DNA of 64,000 nt, from assembly GCA_947494805.1 (NCBI GenBank), contig CANLWK010000003.1, positions 248,001 to 312,000 on the forward strand, given 5' to 3'. Below the pieces are notes generated by a model. That model was not told the DNA's origin. It did not search any database and saw only the letters and a list, made by a program, of their open reading frames with translations. Positions 16,789-25,799 of the stretch are shown piece after piece (the stretch's first letter is position 1; every line of letters begins with the position of its first letter). This stretch comes from an uncultured Croceitalea sp. Lineage in GTDB: Bacteria; Bacteroidota; Bacteroidia; Flavobacteriales; Flavobacteriaceae. Both the position numbers and the translations under genes were made by a program.

Positions 16789-17032
16789 AATCGCTTCGGT
16801 CAGATTTCACAATTTTTAGGTACAGTAGACCTTTATCCATCAATTCAAATGCAATCTCTATCTCTGTATGCAGCACGTTCATGACTTGATGGTACTCCCC
16901 AAAAACCTGTGTGCTCAATGGGTTCTCCAAAACCGTCAGACCCGATGCCCTAAGTTTTTTAATAAAGTTGATAATGTGGATTTCAAAATCATCTTGTAAT
17001 GGTGAAAATGTAAGTTCAACGGATATGTTCAT
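16772..17032 (-). CDS. YkoF-like thiamine/HMP-binding protein
   Basis: An 86-residue single-domain protein. The pattern SVELTFSPLQDDFEIHIINFIKKLRASGLTVLENPLSTQVFGEY and the ending KIVKSDRSDYEPHF match the small cytoplasmic YkoF-type family, which binds thiamine or its hydroxymethylpyrimidine moiety. It is the first gene of an operon with the permease and the kinase, overlapping the permease start by 17 bases. This is the strongest local hint that the operon handles thiamine rather than nicotinamide riboside. Confidence 0.8.
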   Translation of the reverse strand: MNISVELTFSPLQDDFEIHIINFIKKLRASGLTVLENPLSTQVFGEYHQVMNVLHTEIEIAFELMDKGLLYLKIVKSDRSDYEPHF

Positions 17033-17149
17033 GTTTTGGATTTTGGGTTTAGTACTTCGACTACGCTCAGTGTTAAAGGTTTAGGGAAATTATAAAATCA
17101 AAAATATGTTGACAATGCAAAAACACTCATCTTTCATTTACCAATTAAT

Positions 17150-17236
17150 ACCGCTACTGTCTACTTATTACTTCATATTTATTAACCGTTCACTGCAAAC
17201 CGATTACTTATGACTGCCAACTCACTACTGACTAAC
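17150..17236. repeat. Degenerate ACT-rich short-period repeat
   Basis: The sequence consists of repeated ACTG, ACTT and ACTC words at roughly 7- to 8-base spacing (CTACTGTCTACTTATTACTT, later TGACTGCC, TCACTACTGACTAACC). It fills most of the gap between the phosphopantetheinyl transferase stop and the operon start. The preceding 17040-17080 holds a TTCGACTACGCTCAGTG word of the sort scattered through flavobacterial intergenic DNA. No gene was found. Confidence 0.4.
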
Positions 17237-17861
17237 CAAGCGCATAAACACAGGTAAAGCCTTCAAATTCAATAAAATCTACCGTATAGGTCGATTTTTT
17301 TCCTTCATAACGTATATCGGCAGTAGTCTTTTGGTCTTCAAACAAAAAGTCTTTGACATCAATATGCTTTAAAAAACTTAGCCCTGGTTGTGCGTAAATT
17401 TTGTACAGTGATTCTTTAGCGCCCCAGACTATGGTCAATTTGCGAACTACGGCTTCTGAATTGGCCAAGGTGCGATACTCTTCTAAGGGCGTGAACTTGT
17501 GGGCAATACGCAAAATTTTATCCCGCTGTTTTTCAATATCTATGCCTACCTCATCGGTACTGCTGACAATTATTGCCGTGAACTGATTGCTATGGGTGAT
17601 TGAGATATGCTTTCCGTTGTGCAAAAAGGGTTTGCCGAACTCATTGTAATAGACATCTTTGTCTTCAAAACCAGCTTCGGCAAATAGATGGCGAATGCTT
17701 AAAAATGCCCTTCGGTGCAGCTCTGATTTCATACCTTGCTTGCGGTTTTCACAATGCTCGGTCAACACCACGGGCTTTGCCAAAGTATCTTCGGTTTCGG
17801 TGACCTTCCACACATAAACTTTTGTTGTCGGTGAAACTGTTATGGTTTTGTAAACAGGCAT
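17232..17861 (-). CDS. 4'-phosphopantetheinyl transferase superfamily protein
   Basis: 209 residues, Sfp-like size. Conserved motifs are in order: GKPFL, HISITHS, VGIDIEK (Mg-binding Asp/Glu) and WGAKESLYK. Such enzymes move the phosphopantetheine arm of coenzyme A onto acyl or peptidyl carrier proteins. Whether it serves fatty-acid synthesis or a secondary pathway cannot be told; no carrier protein is adjacent. It is divergent from ahcY, with 69 bases between the starts. Confidence 0.9.
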   Translation of the reverse strand: MPVYKTITVSPTTKVYVWKVTETEDTLAKPVVLTEHCENRKQGMKSELHRRAFLSIRHLFAEAGFEDKDVYYNEFGKPFLHNGKHISITHSNQFTAIIVSSTDEVGIDIEKQRDKILRIAHKFTPLEEYRTLANSEAVVRKLTIVWGAKESLYKIYAQPGLSFLKHIDVKDFLFEDQKTTADIRYEGKKSTYTVDFIEFEGFTCVYALG

Positions 17862-17882
17862 GCCCGAAAGTTATGTAATTTG

Positions 17883-17890
17883 TACCTTTG
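17883..17890 (+). promoter_or_regulatory. Bacteroidota -7 box upstream of ahcY
   Basis: TACCTTTG is an exact TAnnTTTG match 40 bases before the ahcY start. No clear -33 box lies at the expected 19-base distance. Confidence 0.5.
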
Positions 17891-17930
17891 CACTGCCAAA
17901 AAATTGCTAGAATTAAATTAAAAATACATT

Positions 17931-19247
17931 ATGAGCACAAAAACGATTCCGTTTGTACCATTTAAGGTCAAAGATATTTCACTCGCCGATTGGGGAAGAA
18001 AAGAAATTGAACTGGCCGAAGCCGAGATGCCGGGCCTAATGGCACTTCGTGAAGAATATAAAGACGAGCAACCCTTAAAAGGCACTCGAATCGCAGGATG
18101 TCTGCATATGACCATTCAAACCGCGGTATTGATCGAGACACTGGTAGCTTTGGGTGCAGATGTGACCTGGAGCTCTTGTAACATCTTCTCTACCCAAGAC
18201 CACGCTGCCGCTGCAATTGCCGCTGCCGGTATTCCCGTTTATGCTTGGAAGGGGATGAACGAAGAAGAATTTGATTGGTGTATCGAACAAACTTTGTTCT
18301 TTGGTGAAGACAGACAGCCATTGAACATGATCTTAGACGATGGTGGTGACCTGACCAATATGGTTTTGGATCAATACCCTGAGTTGGCCTCTGGTATCAA
18401 AGGACTTTCAGAAGAGACCACCACTGGGGTGCACCGCTTATACGAGCGTGTAAAAAATGGCACATTGCCCATGCCCGCCATCAATGTGAACGACTCAGTG
18501 ACCAAGTCTAAATTTGACAACAAATACGGCTGTAAAGAAAGTGCTGTTGACGCCATTCGCCGCGCGACGGATACCATGTTGGCCGGTAAACGTGTCGTTG
18601 TGGCCGGTTATGGTGATGTGGGTAAAGGTACTGCAGCCTCGTTCAGAGGTGCAGGAGCAATTGTCACCGTTACAGAAATCGACCCAATTTGCGCTTTACA
18701 AGCCTGTATGGACGGTTTTGAGGTAAAGCGATTGGAATCTGTGATCCAAAATGCCGATATCGTTATCACCACAACAGGAAACAAAGATATCATTCGTGAA
18801 GAGCACTTTAGAGCCTTGAAAGACAAAGCCATTGTGTGCAACATTGGTCATTTTGACAATGAAATCGATATGGCCTGGTTAAATGGGGAATACGGTAACA
18901 CCAAAGATGAGATCAAACCTCAGGTAGATAAATATACCATTGAAGGTAAAGATATTATCATTTTGGCCGAAGGCCGTTTGGTCAACTTGGGTTGTGCCAC
19001 CGGTCACCCAAGTTTTGTGATGAGCAACTCGTTTACGAACCAGACTTTGGCGCAAATCGAACTTTGGAAAAACAGTGAAAAATACAATAACGAAGTGTAT
19101 ATGCTACCCAAGCATTTAGATGAAAAAGTAGCTAAACTTCACTTGGCCCGCCTCGGTGCTGAATTGACCGAGCTTAAAGAAGATCAAGCAGCCTATATTG
19201 GTGTTACTGTTGAAGGTCCTTATAAGCCTGAATATTACAGATATTAA
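17931..19247 (+). CDS. ahcY: Adenosylhomocysteinase
   Basis: A 438-residue enzyme that hydrolyses S-adenosylhomocysteine to adenosine and homocysteine in the methyl cycle. It is full length. The N-terminal [23 protein letters not shown] and the NAD-binding [18 protein letters not shown] are characteristic, as are [11 protein letters not shown] and the C-terminal [11 protein letters not shown]. It is expressed alone, from a TAnnTTTG promoter to the terminator at 19293. Confidence 0.98.
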   Translation: MSTKTIPFVPFKVKDISLADWGRKEIELAEAEMPGLMALREEYKDEQPLKGTRIAGCLHMTIQTAVLIETLVALGADVTWSSCNIFSTQDHAAAAIAAAGIPVYAWKGMNEEEFDWCIEQTLFFGEDRQPLNMILDDGGDLTNMVLDQYPELASGIKGLSEETTTGVHRLYERVKNGTLPMPAINVNDSVTKSKFDNKYGCKESAVDAIRRATDTMLAGKRVVVAGYGDVGKGTAASFRGAGAIVTVTEIDPICALQACMDGFEVKRLESVIQNADIVITTTGNKDIIREEHFRALKDKAIVCNIGHFDNEIDMAWLNGEYGNTKDEIKPQVDKYTIEGKDIIILAEGRLVNLGCATGHPSFVMSNSFTNQTLAQIELWKNSEKYNNEVYMLPKHLDEKVAKLHLARLGAELTELKEDQAAYIGVTVEGPYKPEYYRY

Positions 19248-19292
19248 AATAAAGATAGCGTAGCTAAGCGCGTCAAAATCAAAGATAAAAGG

Positions 19293-19319
19293 CCCTGACG
19301 TTTTCGTGAGGGTTTTTTT
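19293..19319 (+). terminator. Rho-independent terminator of ahcY
   Basis: The stem CCCTGACG / CGTGAGGG has one mismatch and a TTTT loop, followed by seven T. Confidence 0.85.
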
Positions 19320-19344
19320 GTACGATATTTACACCTTGAACAGT

Positions 19345-20454
19345 ATGGGCATGAACATTATTTTAACCGGCGCGACCGGCACTCTTGGCTCTCAAGTAAT
19401 TTTTTCATTGTTTGAAAGTCGTTTTGATGACCTTGATAAGGTCGTTCTAATTGTGCGCAAGAAAAACAAAATCGCTGCGAAAGCACGAATAGATGCCATG
19501 CTCAATAGCGCTATTGTACCTGACTTCATACAATTGAACAAAGATGCCGTGCAACGTAAAATACAGGTCGTTGATGCTGAAGACGTTTTAAATCCTTCTA
19601 GCTTTTTGGAAGAAGGCAGCCAATGGTTTTTCATTCATTCTGCCGGTTATGTGAACCTTTCTGTAGACCCTAATAGTGAAGCTGAAATTTTCAAAGAAAA
19701 TCTCACGTTTACTCAAAAACTGTTTGAGGCCTACAGCCCGTACTTAACCAAATTTATCTACATCAGCACTGCGTTTTCCATTGGGAAATTGGCCGGACTG
19801 TTAGATGATAATTATGTAGATGTGGCCCAAAGTGAGTACCGCAATTACTATGAGGCCTCTAAACATGCGGCTGAAAAGTATTTGGTCAAAATGGGGAAGG
19901 TGAAAAACATTCCGATCCAAATATTGCGCCCTAGTGTTTTGGGCGGAAACATCACCAACAGTCCCAGCTTTTTTATCTCAAAGTACATGGTATTCTACCT
20001 TTTTGCCAAGTTCTTTCACCGCAACACCTCTTCAGATATGGTCCGCATTCAGGCCAATGAGCACAGTAAGCTGAACATCATTCCGACCGATTATGCAGCC
20101 CAGGTGATCGTAAAGGTATTTGACCAAAACATTGACCAATTGAATATTGTCAACCCAAAGGGCACCAATATCTTTAATGGTATTACCAAGATTTTAGAAA
20201 CGGTCAATTTCAACAATTTTAAATTGACGCAAGAGTTATTGGACACGGCGAGTGAATTTGAGAGTACCTTGGAAAAGTTCTACTACGAGACCATTGGCAT
20301 ACATTTGACCCCGTATTTGACAGCAAAACCTTATGAGTGGGACACTACGCTTTTGGAAAGTATTTTGCCCATACCACAATACAATTTAGAAGACTATTTG
20401 GTCGCAACCGTTGAGTTTGCAAAAACCAACGGTTTTCGAAACCAGCGGTGGTAA
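19345..20454 (+). CDS. SDR-family NAD(P)-binding oxidoreductase, acyl/thioester reductase-like
   Basis: About 369 residues. The N-terminus has the nucleotide-binding motif ILTGATGTLGS, and the active site is FIYISTAFSIG with YEASKHAAEKY (YxxxK). The size and order match the extended SDR group that includes the thioester-reductase or fatty-acyl reductase (NAD_binding_4) proteins. The start is placed at 19345; a second Met at 19351 is equally possible, and the longer frame would start inside the upstream terminator. It is convergent with the LytTR regulator, with a 4-base gap. The substrate is unknown. Confidence 0.8.
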   Translation: MGMNIILTGATGTLGSQVIFSLFESRFDDLDKVVLIVRKKNKIAAKARIDAMLNSAIVPDFIQLNKDAVQRKIQVVDAEDVLNPSSFLEEGSQWFFIHSAGYVNLSVDPNSEAEIFKENLTFTQKLFEAYSPYLTKFIYISTAFSIGKLAGLLDDNYVDVAQSEYRNYYEASKHAAEKYLVKMGKVKNIPIQILRPSVLGGNITNSPSFFISKYMVFYLFAKFFHRNTSSDMVRIQANEHSKLNIIPTDYAAQVIVKVFDQNIDQLNIVNPKGTNIFNGITKILETVNFNNFKLTQELLDTASEFESTLEKFYYETIGIHLTPYLTAKPYEWDTTLLESILPIPQYNLEDYLVATVEFAKTNGFRNQRW

Positions 20455-20458
20455 ACAA

Positions 20459-21214
20459 TCACATATCCAACCAACGCTTAAAATTTGTGGTACGTTCGCG
20501 TGACACAATTACTTGTTCTTCTTCTTTTGGAAGTATTTTCAACAGTAAACGGCTATTGAAATAGCTATGTATCTCTGAAACCGACTTAACCGAAACCATA
20601 AACTTTCGATTGATGCGAAAAAAGTGAATAGGGTTCAGAATATTCTCCAATTGGTCAATGGCATATTCTATCGGATACGATTGCCCTGAGTGGGTATACA
20701 GATAGATCAAGCCTTCATGCGACTTAAAGTAGGCAATATCCTCCACGTTGAACGATTTGAACATATTGCCCACCTTGACCATAAAACGATGCTTGTACTC
20801 TTTGTGGAACAATTGCTTCAGGTGTTCAAAGTTTTCGTTGGATGCGCTTCCGTTTCTGGTGATGTTCTTTTTGAACTTCTCCAAAGCTTTTTTAAGGTCG
20901 TCTTTGACAATTGGTTTCAGTAGATAGTCCAGGCCGTTGTACTTAAACCCCCGAATGGCAAACTCATTATAGGCCGTAGTAAAAATAACTGGCGGATGTT
21001 CTTCCAGCACGTCCAAAATATCAAACCCGTAACCGTCGTTCAGCTGAATATCCAAGAATATAAGGTCGGGGCGTTCATTGTTTGCGAACCATTGGGTGCC
21101 GCTTTCCACAGAATCCAGGCTTGCTTCAATAACAAGCTCAGGGGCCAGCTCTGCGACCAGTTGCGCCAATCTTTTGGCGGCAAATTCTTCATCTTCGATA
21201 ATTACGCCCCTCAT
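20459..21214 (-). CDS. LytTR-family response regulator
   Basis: 251 residues: a receiver domain (VIIEDEEFAAKRLAQL, phospho-acceptor in DLIFLDIQLNDGYGFD) and a LytTR DNA-binding domain from about 145 (FMVKVGNMFKSFNVEDIAYFKS ... FFRINRKFMV). It overlaps the kinase gene by one base and forms a two-component pair with it. LytTR proteins bind direct repeats about two helical turns apart. Such an array of ACCG repeats lies at 22345-22440, between the kinase and a divergent TonB receptor. Confidence 0.95.
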   Translation of the reverse strand: MRGVIIEDEEFAAKRLAQLVAELAPELVIEASLDSVESGTQWFANNERPDLIFLDIQLNDGYGFDILDVLEEHPPVIFTTAYNEFAIRGFKYNGLDYLLKPIVKDDLKKALEKFKKNITRNGSASNENFEHLKQLFHKEYKHRFMVKVGNMFKSFNVEDIAYFKSHEGLIYLYTHSGQSYPIEYAIDQLENILNPIHFFRINRKFMVSVKSVSEIHSYFNSRLLLKILPKEEEQVIVSRERTTNFKRWLDM

Positions 21215-22296
21215 TATGAAATAGCTTTCAGGTTCATTTTTGTAGCTTTTTCACCAAGCAATGGCATAATCACTTCAAAAAAGTCGGCCTCTTCACGAAT
21301 CAATACCGGCTTGTTCGTGTAAAATGCATAGCGCTTTTTAATATTCTGAAGTCCCATCTTGGTCGTCGGTTCTTTGAGCTCCCTGCGCTGCAAATTATTT
21401 TTTATGACGATAGCTTCGTTTTCAATTGACGAAATAGTAATGTGCAAGGGCTTTTCTTTACTGTACAGGTTATGCTTTAGGGCATTCTCGACCAGCATTT
21501 GCAATGACAGCGTTGGTATCACATACTTTTCGCGGTCTACCTGCACATCAAGTTCAATCTTCACTGCCTTTTTATGCCGCACATCCATCATAAAAATAAA
21601 GGAATCTAAAAAGCCCAATTCTTTTTCCAAAGAGACGAGGTCATGTTCTTTATTGTCTAAAATATAGCGATAGGTTGAGGCCAAACGTGTCACAAAATCA
21701 GAGGCAAGATCCCTGTCTTCGTACATAAGCGAGGTCAATGTATTTAGGCTATTGAACAAAAAATGTGGGCTTATCTGACTTTTGAGCGAAGCATATTTTG
21801 AAACCGTCATCTCCCTTTTCAAATCGTTGAACTGCTGTTCGATCTCTTCTTTCTGCTTCATGGAAAAATAAAAAAGATTGAAAAATGTCACGGTACACCC
21901 TATCAAATTGGCCCTAAGAAAATCACTCATGAACTGCACTAACGAATTCTCGCATTGAATACCTATAGCATCTTTAAGCGGAAAAAGTGCCAAATAATAT
22001 ACCAAAGCAGTCACTGGAACCAAAATCGCCATCGTTTGAAGAAAGATTTTCAAACTACTTTTCAAGTTCAACTTACCCTGTTTGCGCTCCCTTTTTATCA
22101 ACCAATCGTTCCACTCCCAAGTAATCATAAAGAATAGAAAAGCGGTGACATAATAAAACACCGTGTTTGCCGAGAAAAAGCTACTCCCCGCTGCATCATG
22201 GTCTATGGTGGTCTTGATCAATAGAAAGACAATATTGACCACCATCCATCGGAAAATGAACTTTCGTATGCGCTTTTTTGTTGTTTCTTCTAACAT
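21214..22296 (-). CDS. LytS-type sensor histidine kinase
   Basis: 360 residues. About four membrane helices occupy residues 16-146. The His_kinase domain follows, with H178 in LKSQISPHFLFNSLNTL, and a HATPase region has LQMLVENALKHN and MGLQNIKKRY. This is the usual partner of LytTR regulators. It is transcribed with the regulator downstream (one-base overlap) and is divergent from the TonB receptor at 22533. Confidence 0.95.
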   Translation of the reverse strand: MLEETTKKRIRKFIFRWMVVNIVFLLIKTTIDHDAAGSSFFSANTVFYYVTAFLFFMITWEWNDWLIKRERKQGKLNLKSSLKIFLQTMAILVPVTALVYYLALFPLKDAIGIQCENSLVQFMSDFLRANLIGCTVTFFNLFYFSMKQKEEIEQQFNDLKREMTVSKYASLKSQISPHFLFNSLNTLTSLMYEDRDLASDFVTRLASTYRYILDNKEHDLVSLEKELGFLDSFIFMMDVRHKKAVKIELDVQVDREKYVIPTLSLQMLVENALKHNLYSKEKPLHITISSIENEAIVIKNNLQRRELKEPTTKMGLQNIKKRYAFYTNKPVLIREEADFFEVIMPLLGEKATKMNLKAIS

Positions 22297-22344
22297 TTCA
22301 ACTTTAAAGATACATAAGTCACGGGTACCCCATCAGCAGCGTAG

Positions 22345-22440
22345 TTTCAACCGTCAAAATTTGGTCTGAACCGTCAAATTCCCACTTCAACCGCAACTTG
22401 GCATTTTAATGGACCGCTTTACCGTTCAGACCAAAATTTA
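22345..22440. promoter_or_regulatory. ACCG repeat array, probable LytTR operator
   Basis: The plus strand has AACCG at 22349, 22369 and 22389, exactly 20 bases apart, in contexts TTCAACCGTCAAAA, TGAACCGTCAAATT and TTCAACCGCAACTT. Further ACCG words lie at 22413 and 22421. The last is part of an inverted copy of the segment ATTTGGTCTGAACCGT at 22360. Repeats two helical turns apart are the known binding pattern of LytTR domains. The array lies between the LytTR/LytS operon and the TonB receptor start. Confidence 0.6.
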
Positions 22441-22532
22441 CGGGTTCAATTAAAAAAGAAACAGTTGGCCCTTTTTCATGAAACGTAAATCCTATTTGGA
22501 TGACAATTTTGAAACGTCATTAAAAAACTATC

Positions 22533-24920
22533 ATGAAAAAAACAGCACTATTAGTGATTTTATTGGGTATCAATTTAGGTATTGCACAAACCGGAATCAT
22601 AAAAGGAATTGTAGTGGACAAGCAATCAGAAAGTCCATTGCAAGGCGCAACCATAGAGTTGCTCAATACGGCCGTCGCCACAGGGGTCATCACCGACTTT
22701 GACGGGCGGTTCACCTTGACCGAAGTACCGGTTGGCCGTCAGGTATTGCGGGTCAGTTTTATTGGCTACGAGAGTACGACCATCCCCAATATTGTGGTGA
22801 CCACAGGAAAAGACATCAACTTGACCGTAACACTTTTAGAGGCTTTCAACAAACTCGATGAGGTCATATTGACCAATGAAACGACCAAAGACCGCCCATT
22901 GAACAAAGCGGCCACGGTCTCGGCCAGACAGTTCGGTATTGAAGAAGTCACCCGCTTTTCAGGTGGTCGCAGTGACGTGGGGCGTTTGGCCGCCAATTTT
23001 GCAGGCGTATCGACCCCTGACGATAGTAGAAACGATATTGTAGTGCGCGGTAACTCACCCGTCGGATTGTTATGGCGCGTTGAGGGCGTTCCCATTCCGA
23101 ATCCGAATCACTTTGCGGCATTTGGTACGACAGGCGGACCTGTTTCGGCCATCAATCCCAATATGCTGAAAAACTCTGATTTTATGACTTCGGCCTTCCC
23201 CGCAGAATATGGTAATGCCATCGGGGGTGTTTTTGACCTTGGCTTTCGAAAAGGTAACGTTGATGCCAATGAATTTTCTGTTCAGGCTGGTGCTTTTACC
23301 GGTGTTGAGGCCACGGCCGAAGGGCCCATGGGCAAGAACAAGGGTTCATTTCTAGTAGCGGCACGATACTCCCTTGTGGGTATCATAGGCGCAGGGGCGG
23401 CCGGTGCTTCTTCTGCAGTGCCCAACTACACCGATGTATCTTTTAACCTCGATTTTGGTAAAAGTAAGCTCGGTAATTTTTCGGTTTTCGGAATCTTAGC
23501 GACCTCAAATATTGATTTTCTGGGCGATGAAATAGATGAGGACGACCTTTTCTCAGCAGAAGACGAGGATCTTTTTGTAGAATCTCGGTTTGGGGTCCTT
23601 GGGTTAAAACACCGTTTAAGTATCGGCGACAACTCGTATTTGCGAACCATTTTTAGCGGTTCTTTGGCACAAAGCCAAGTCAACTCAGACCGCTATTTGA
23701 ACAAAGACACTCCTGACGAACGTATCATTCCTTTTTTTGATACCGATGATTTAGAGAACAGGCTTACGTTCTCTACCCTTTTCAATACCAAAGTAAACAA
23801 TCGGGTGACCTTTCGTACCGGTGTGGTATTGGAAAATTTTGGGTTGGAATCATTGCTGCGTGATCGTGAAGAACAGCCTGACACCGATGGCGATGGTGAT
23901 CCAGACCTCAACACCTTTCGTGATGTGGACGAATCGTTCATTTCACTGCAGCCCTATGTTCAGGCACGCTTTCGCCTCACCGAAAAACTATCGTTGAACA
24001 CCGGCCTGCACAGCTTGTACAATTCCCTGAACGAAAAATTTGTGTTGGAGCCCCGTGCCGGATTAAAATATGACCTCAACGCCGCCAACAGTCTTAGTTT
24101 GGGCTATGGCCTTCACCATCAACCGGTACCCTTGCCCTTGCTGTTTGTGAATGAAAATGTCAACGGCCAGTTGCTACAGACCAATCGTGACCTTGATTTT
24201 GTTCGCAGCGCACACTATGTGCTGGGCTACGACATCAAGTTGGCACCAAGCTGGCGAGGTAAAGTAGAGGTCTATTACCAAGACATCACCAATGCGGCGG
24301 TCGAAGCCTTTCCCTCAAGCTATTCTTCCCTGACCGAAGGAGCCGATTTTGAGTTTGACAATGACCGGGTATCCCTCGTCAATGAAGGAACCGGTTTTAA
24401 CAGGGGTATTGAGTTTACCCTTGAAAAATTTTTTACCAAAGGATATTACGGCCTTTTGACCGGTTCGTTTTTTGAGAGTAAATACGAGGGTAGTGACGGC
24501 ATTGAGCGCAACACTCCCTTTAGCAACGGTTATGTGGTGAATTTTTTGACCGGTCGCGAATTTAAAGTAGGCGCATCAGGACGTAACACGCTTTTTGTGG
24601 ACACCCGTTTGGCCGCTTCTGGCGGACAGTATCTTACCCCTATTGATTTGGCAGCATCACAAAATGCTGGTTTTGAGGTACAACAAGAAGAACTGGCCTT
24701 TAGCGAGCGTTTTGACCCTTACTTTCGATGGGACCTGAAGTTTGGTATCCGCCTCAATAGCAAAACAAAAAAGCGGTCACATCAGTTTTATGTAGACCTA
24801 CAGAACGTGAGCAACAACGAGAACGTTTTTGTAAGGCGGTACAACAGGCTGACCAATCGCGTGGATCAAGTGGACCAAATCGGATTTTTTCCTGATTTCG
24901 GATACAAATTTCAATTTTAA
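22533..24920 (+). CDS. TonB-dependent receptor with CarboxypepD_reg-like domain
   Basis: A 795-residue receptor. It has a signal peptide (about 1-19), then a carboxypeptidase-regulatory-like beta domain (IIKGIVVDKQSESPLQGATI ... FDGRFTLTEVPVG). The plug (RFSGGRSDVGRLAANFAGVS, IVVRGNSPVGLLWRVEGVPIP) and barrel follow, ending YKFQF. An extracellular loop near residue 450 carries DTDGDGDPD, a thrombospondin-3-like calcium motif. The cargo is unknown. The promoter region contains the LytTR-type repeat array, so control by the adjacent two-component system is likely. Confidence 0.93.
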   Translation: MKKTALLVILLGINLGIAQTGIIKGIVVDKQSESPLQGATIELLNTAVATGVITDFDGRFTLTEVPVGRQVLRVSFIGYESTTIPNIVVTTGKDINLTVTLLEAFNKLDEVILTNETTKDRPLNKAATVSARQFGIEEVTRFSGGRSDVGRLAANFAGVSTPDDSRNDIVVRGNSPVGLLWRVEGVPIPNPNHFAAFGTTGGPVSAINPNMLKNSDFMTSAFPAEYGNAIGGVFDLGFRKGNVDANEFSVQAGAFTGVEATAEGPMGKNKGSFLVAARYSLVGIIGAGAAGASSAVPNYTDVSFNLDFGKSKLGNFSVFGILATSNIDFLGDEIDEDDLFSAEDEDLFVESRFGVLGLKHRLSIGDNSYLRTIFSGSLAQSQVNSDRYLNKDTPDERIIPFFDTDDLENRLTFSTLFNTKVNNRVTFRTGVVLENFGLESLLRDREEQPDTDGDGDPDLNTFRDVDESFISLQPYVQARFRLTEKLSLNTGLHSLYNSLNEKFVLEPRAGLKYDLNAANSLSLGYGLHHQPVPLPLLFVNENVNGQLLQTNRDLDFVRSAHYVLGYDIKLAPSWRGKVEVYYQDITNAAVEAFPSSYSSLTEGADFEFDNDRVSLVNEGTGFNRGIEFTLEKFFTKGYYGLLTGSFFESKYEGSDGIERNTPFSNGYVVNFLTGREFKVGASGRNTLFVDTRLAASGGQYLTPIDLAASQNAGFEVQQEELAFSERFDPYFRWDLKFGIRLNSKTKKRSHQFYVDLQNVSNNENVFVRRYNRLTNRVDQVDQIGFFPDFGYKFQF

Positions 24921-24953
24921 GCGTCTTATAGATTGCAATCAAAAACAATCATC

Positions 24954-25076
24954 ATGAAGACAACGAAAAAAACAAGTCCTAAAAAGAAACAACAGCCCCA
25001 GCGGCTTTCAATGCTCACCGCTAAACGAAAACCGCTGCGTACCAGTTTTGTCTGGTGGGGCTGGAAAACCGCATAA
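24954..25076 (+). CDS. Small basic protein (40 aa) between TonB receptor and DUF1569 gene
   Basis: The ATG at 24954 opens 40 codons that end at 25076. It starts 33 bases after the receptor stop and ends 4 bases before the next start, as expected for an operon gene. The first 30 residues are rich in Lys, Arg and Gln (KKTSPKKKQQPQRL); the end is aromatic (SFVWWGWKTA). The charge suggests nucleic-acid or membrane contact, but no family is recognised. Confidence 0.5.
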   Translation: MKTTKKTSPKKKQQPQRLSMLTAKRKPLRTSFVWWGWKTA

Positions 25077-25080
25077 TCAG

Positions 25081-25623
25081 ATGAAAAAGAAGATCCTGCT
25101 TATTTCATTAGCTTTACTGCTCATTGTAATGGGCTTAGTTTTGGCTAGAAACACGGAATCAGGTAGTGGGTTTTTGAATGATGAACTGGTCACCCTGACC
25201 GGCCACATTAAAAATCGTGATGCCAAAAATACCACAGTATCAGCGGTAGATGTCGCATGGCACTTGGATCATAGTTTGAAGTCGATCAACGGTATTTGCG
25301 AGGCTTTAGCGCAATCGGACCCAAAGGCCTATCGGTCGAACATCAATTTCGCTAGGCTTTTTGTGTTTACCTGGGGTGATTTTCCACGGGGCGTTGCCAA
25401 GGCCCCAAAACAGGTGCTGCCACCTACCGTTATCCATACCAATGATTTGTACCAACAACTGCAAGAGGTACGTGAAAACCTGAAAAAACTAGAACAGTTA
25501 GAGGCCAAGGCCCACTACAAACACCCCTACTTTAATGTCATTGACAAGGGGCAGACCAAACGCTTTATAAAGATCCATACCCGACACCACTTAAAAATCG
25601 TTCAAGATATTTTAGGGGAATAA
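25081..25623 (+). CDS. DUF1569 (DinB-like) protein with N-terminal membrane anchor
   Basis: A protein of about 180 residues. One membrane helix lies at 4-22 (ILLISLALLLIVMGLVLA), so the rest is probably periplasmic. The domain has AWHLDHSLKSINGICEAL, KHPYFNVIDKGQ and HTRHHLKIVQDIL, matching the histidine-rich, four-helix DinB-related family DUF1569, whose members can bind a divalent metal. I use the ATG at 25081; the longer frame from 25048 overlaps the preceding small gene. Probably cotranscribed with it and with the TonB receptor. Confidence 0.75.
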   Translation: MKKKILLISLALLLIVMGLVLARNTESGSGFLNDELVTLTGHIKNRDAKNTTVSAVDVAWHLDHSLKSINGICEALAQSDPKAYRSNINFARLFVFTWGDFPRGVAKAPKQVLPPTVIHTNDLYQQLQEVRENLKKLEQLEAKAHYKHPYFNVIDKGQTKRFIKIHTRHHLKIVQDILGE

Positions 25624-25771
25624 CTTTTTTACGTGCTACCTTTTATGTGAAGCCAAGGCCATAACCTGGCAAATACCCGTTGAGGTAGCTACCCAGTAGG
25701 TACCACAAACGATTGTGCAAGGCACTACTACCATCTTTAAATCACTTATCTTAGTTGTGCATATAAAAGAG

Positions 25772-25793
25772 ATATAGTAACTAGTTACTATAT
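25772..25793. repeat. Perfect 22-bp palindrome
   Basis: A perfect inverted repeat with half-site ATATAGTAACT and no spacer. It lies just before the GTTGTGCGCA end repeat of the first cassette-like gene. It could be an operator or a mobility-related site. The gap 25624-25829 shows no gene. Confidence 0.6.
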
Positions 25794-25799
25794 ACAATT

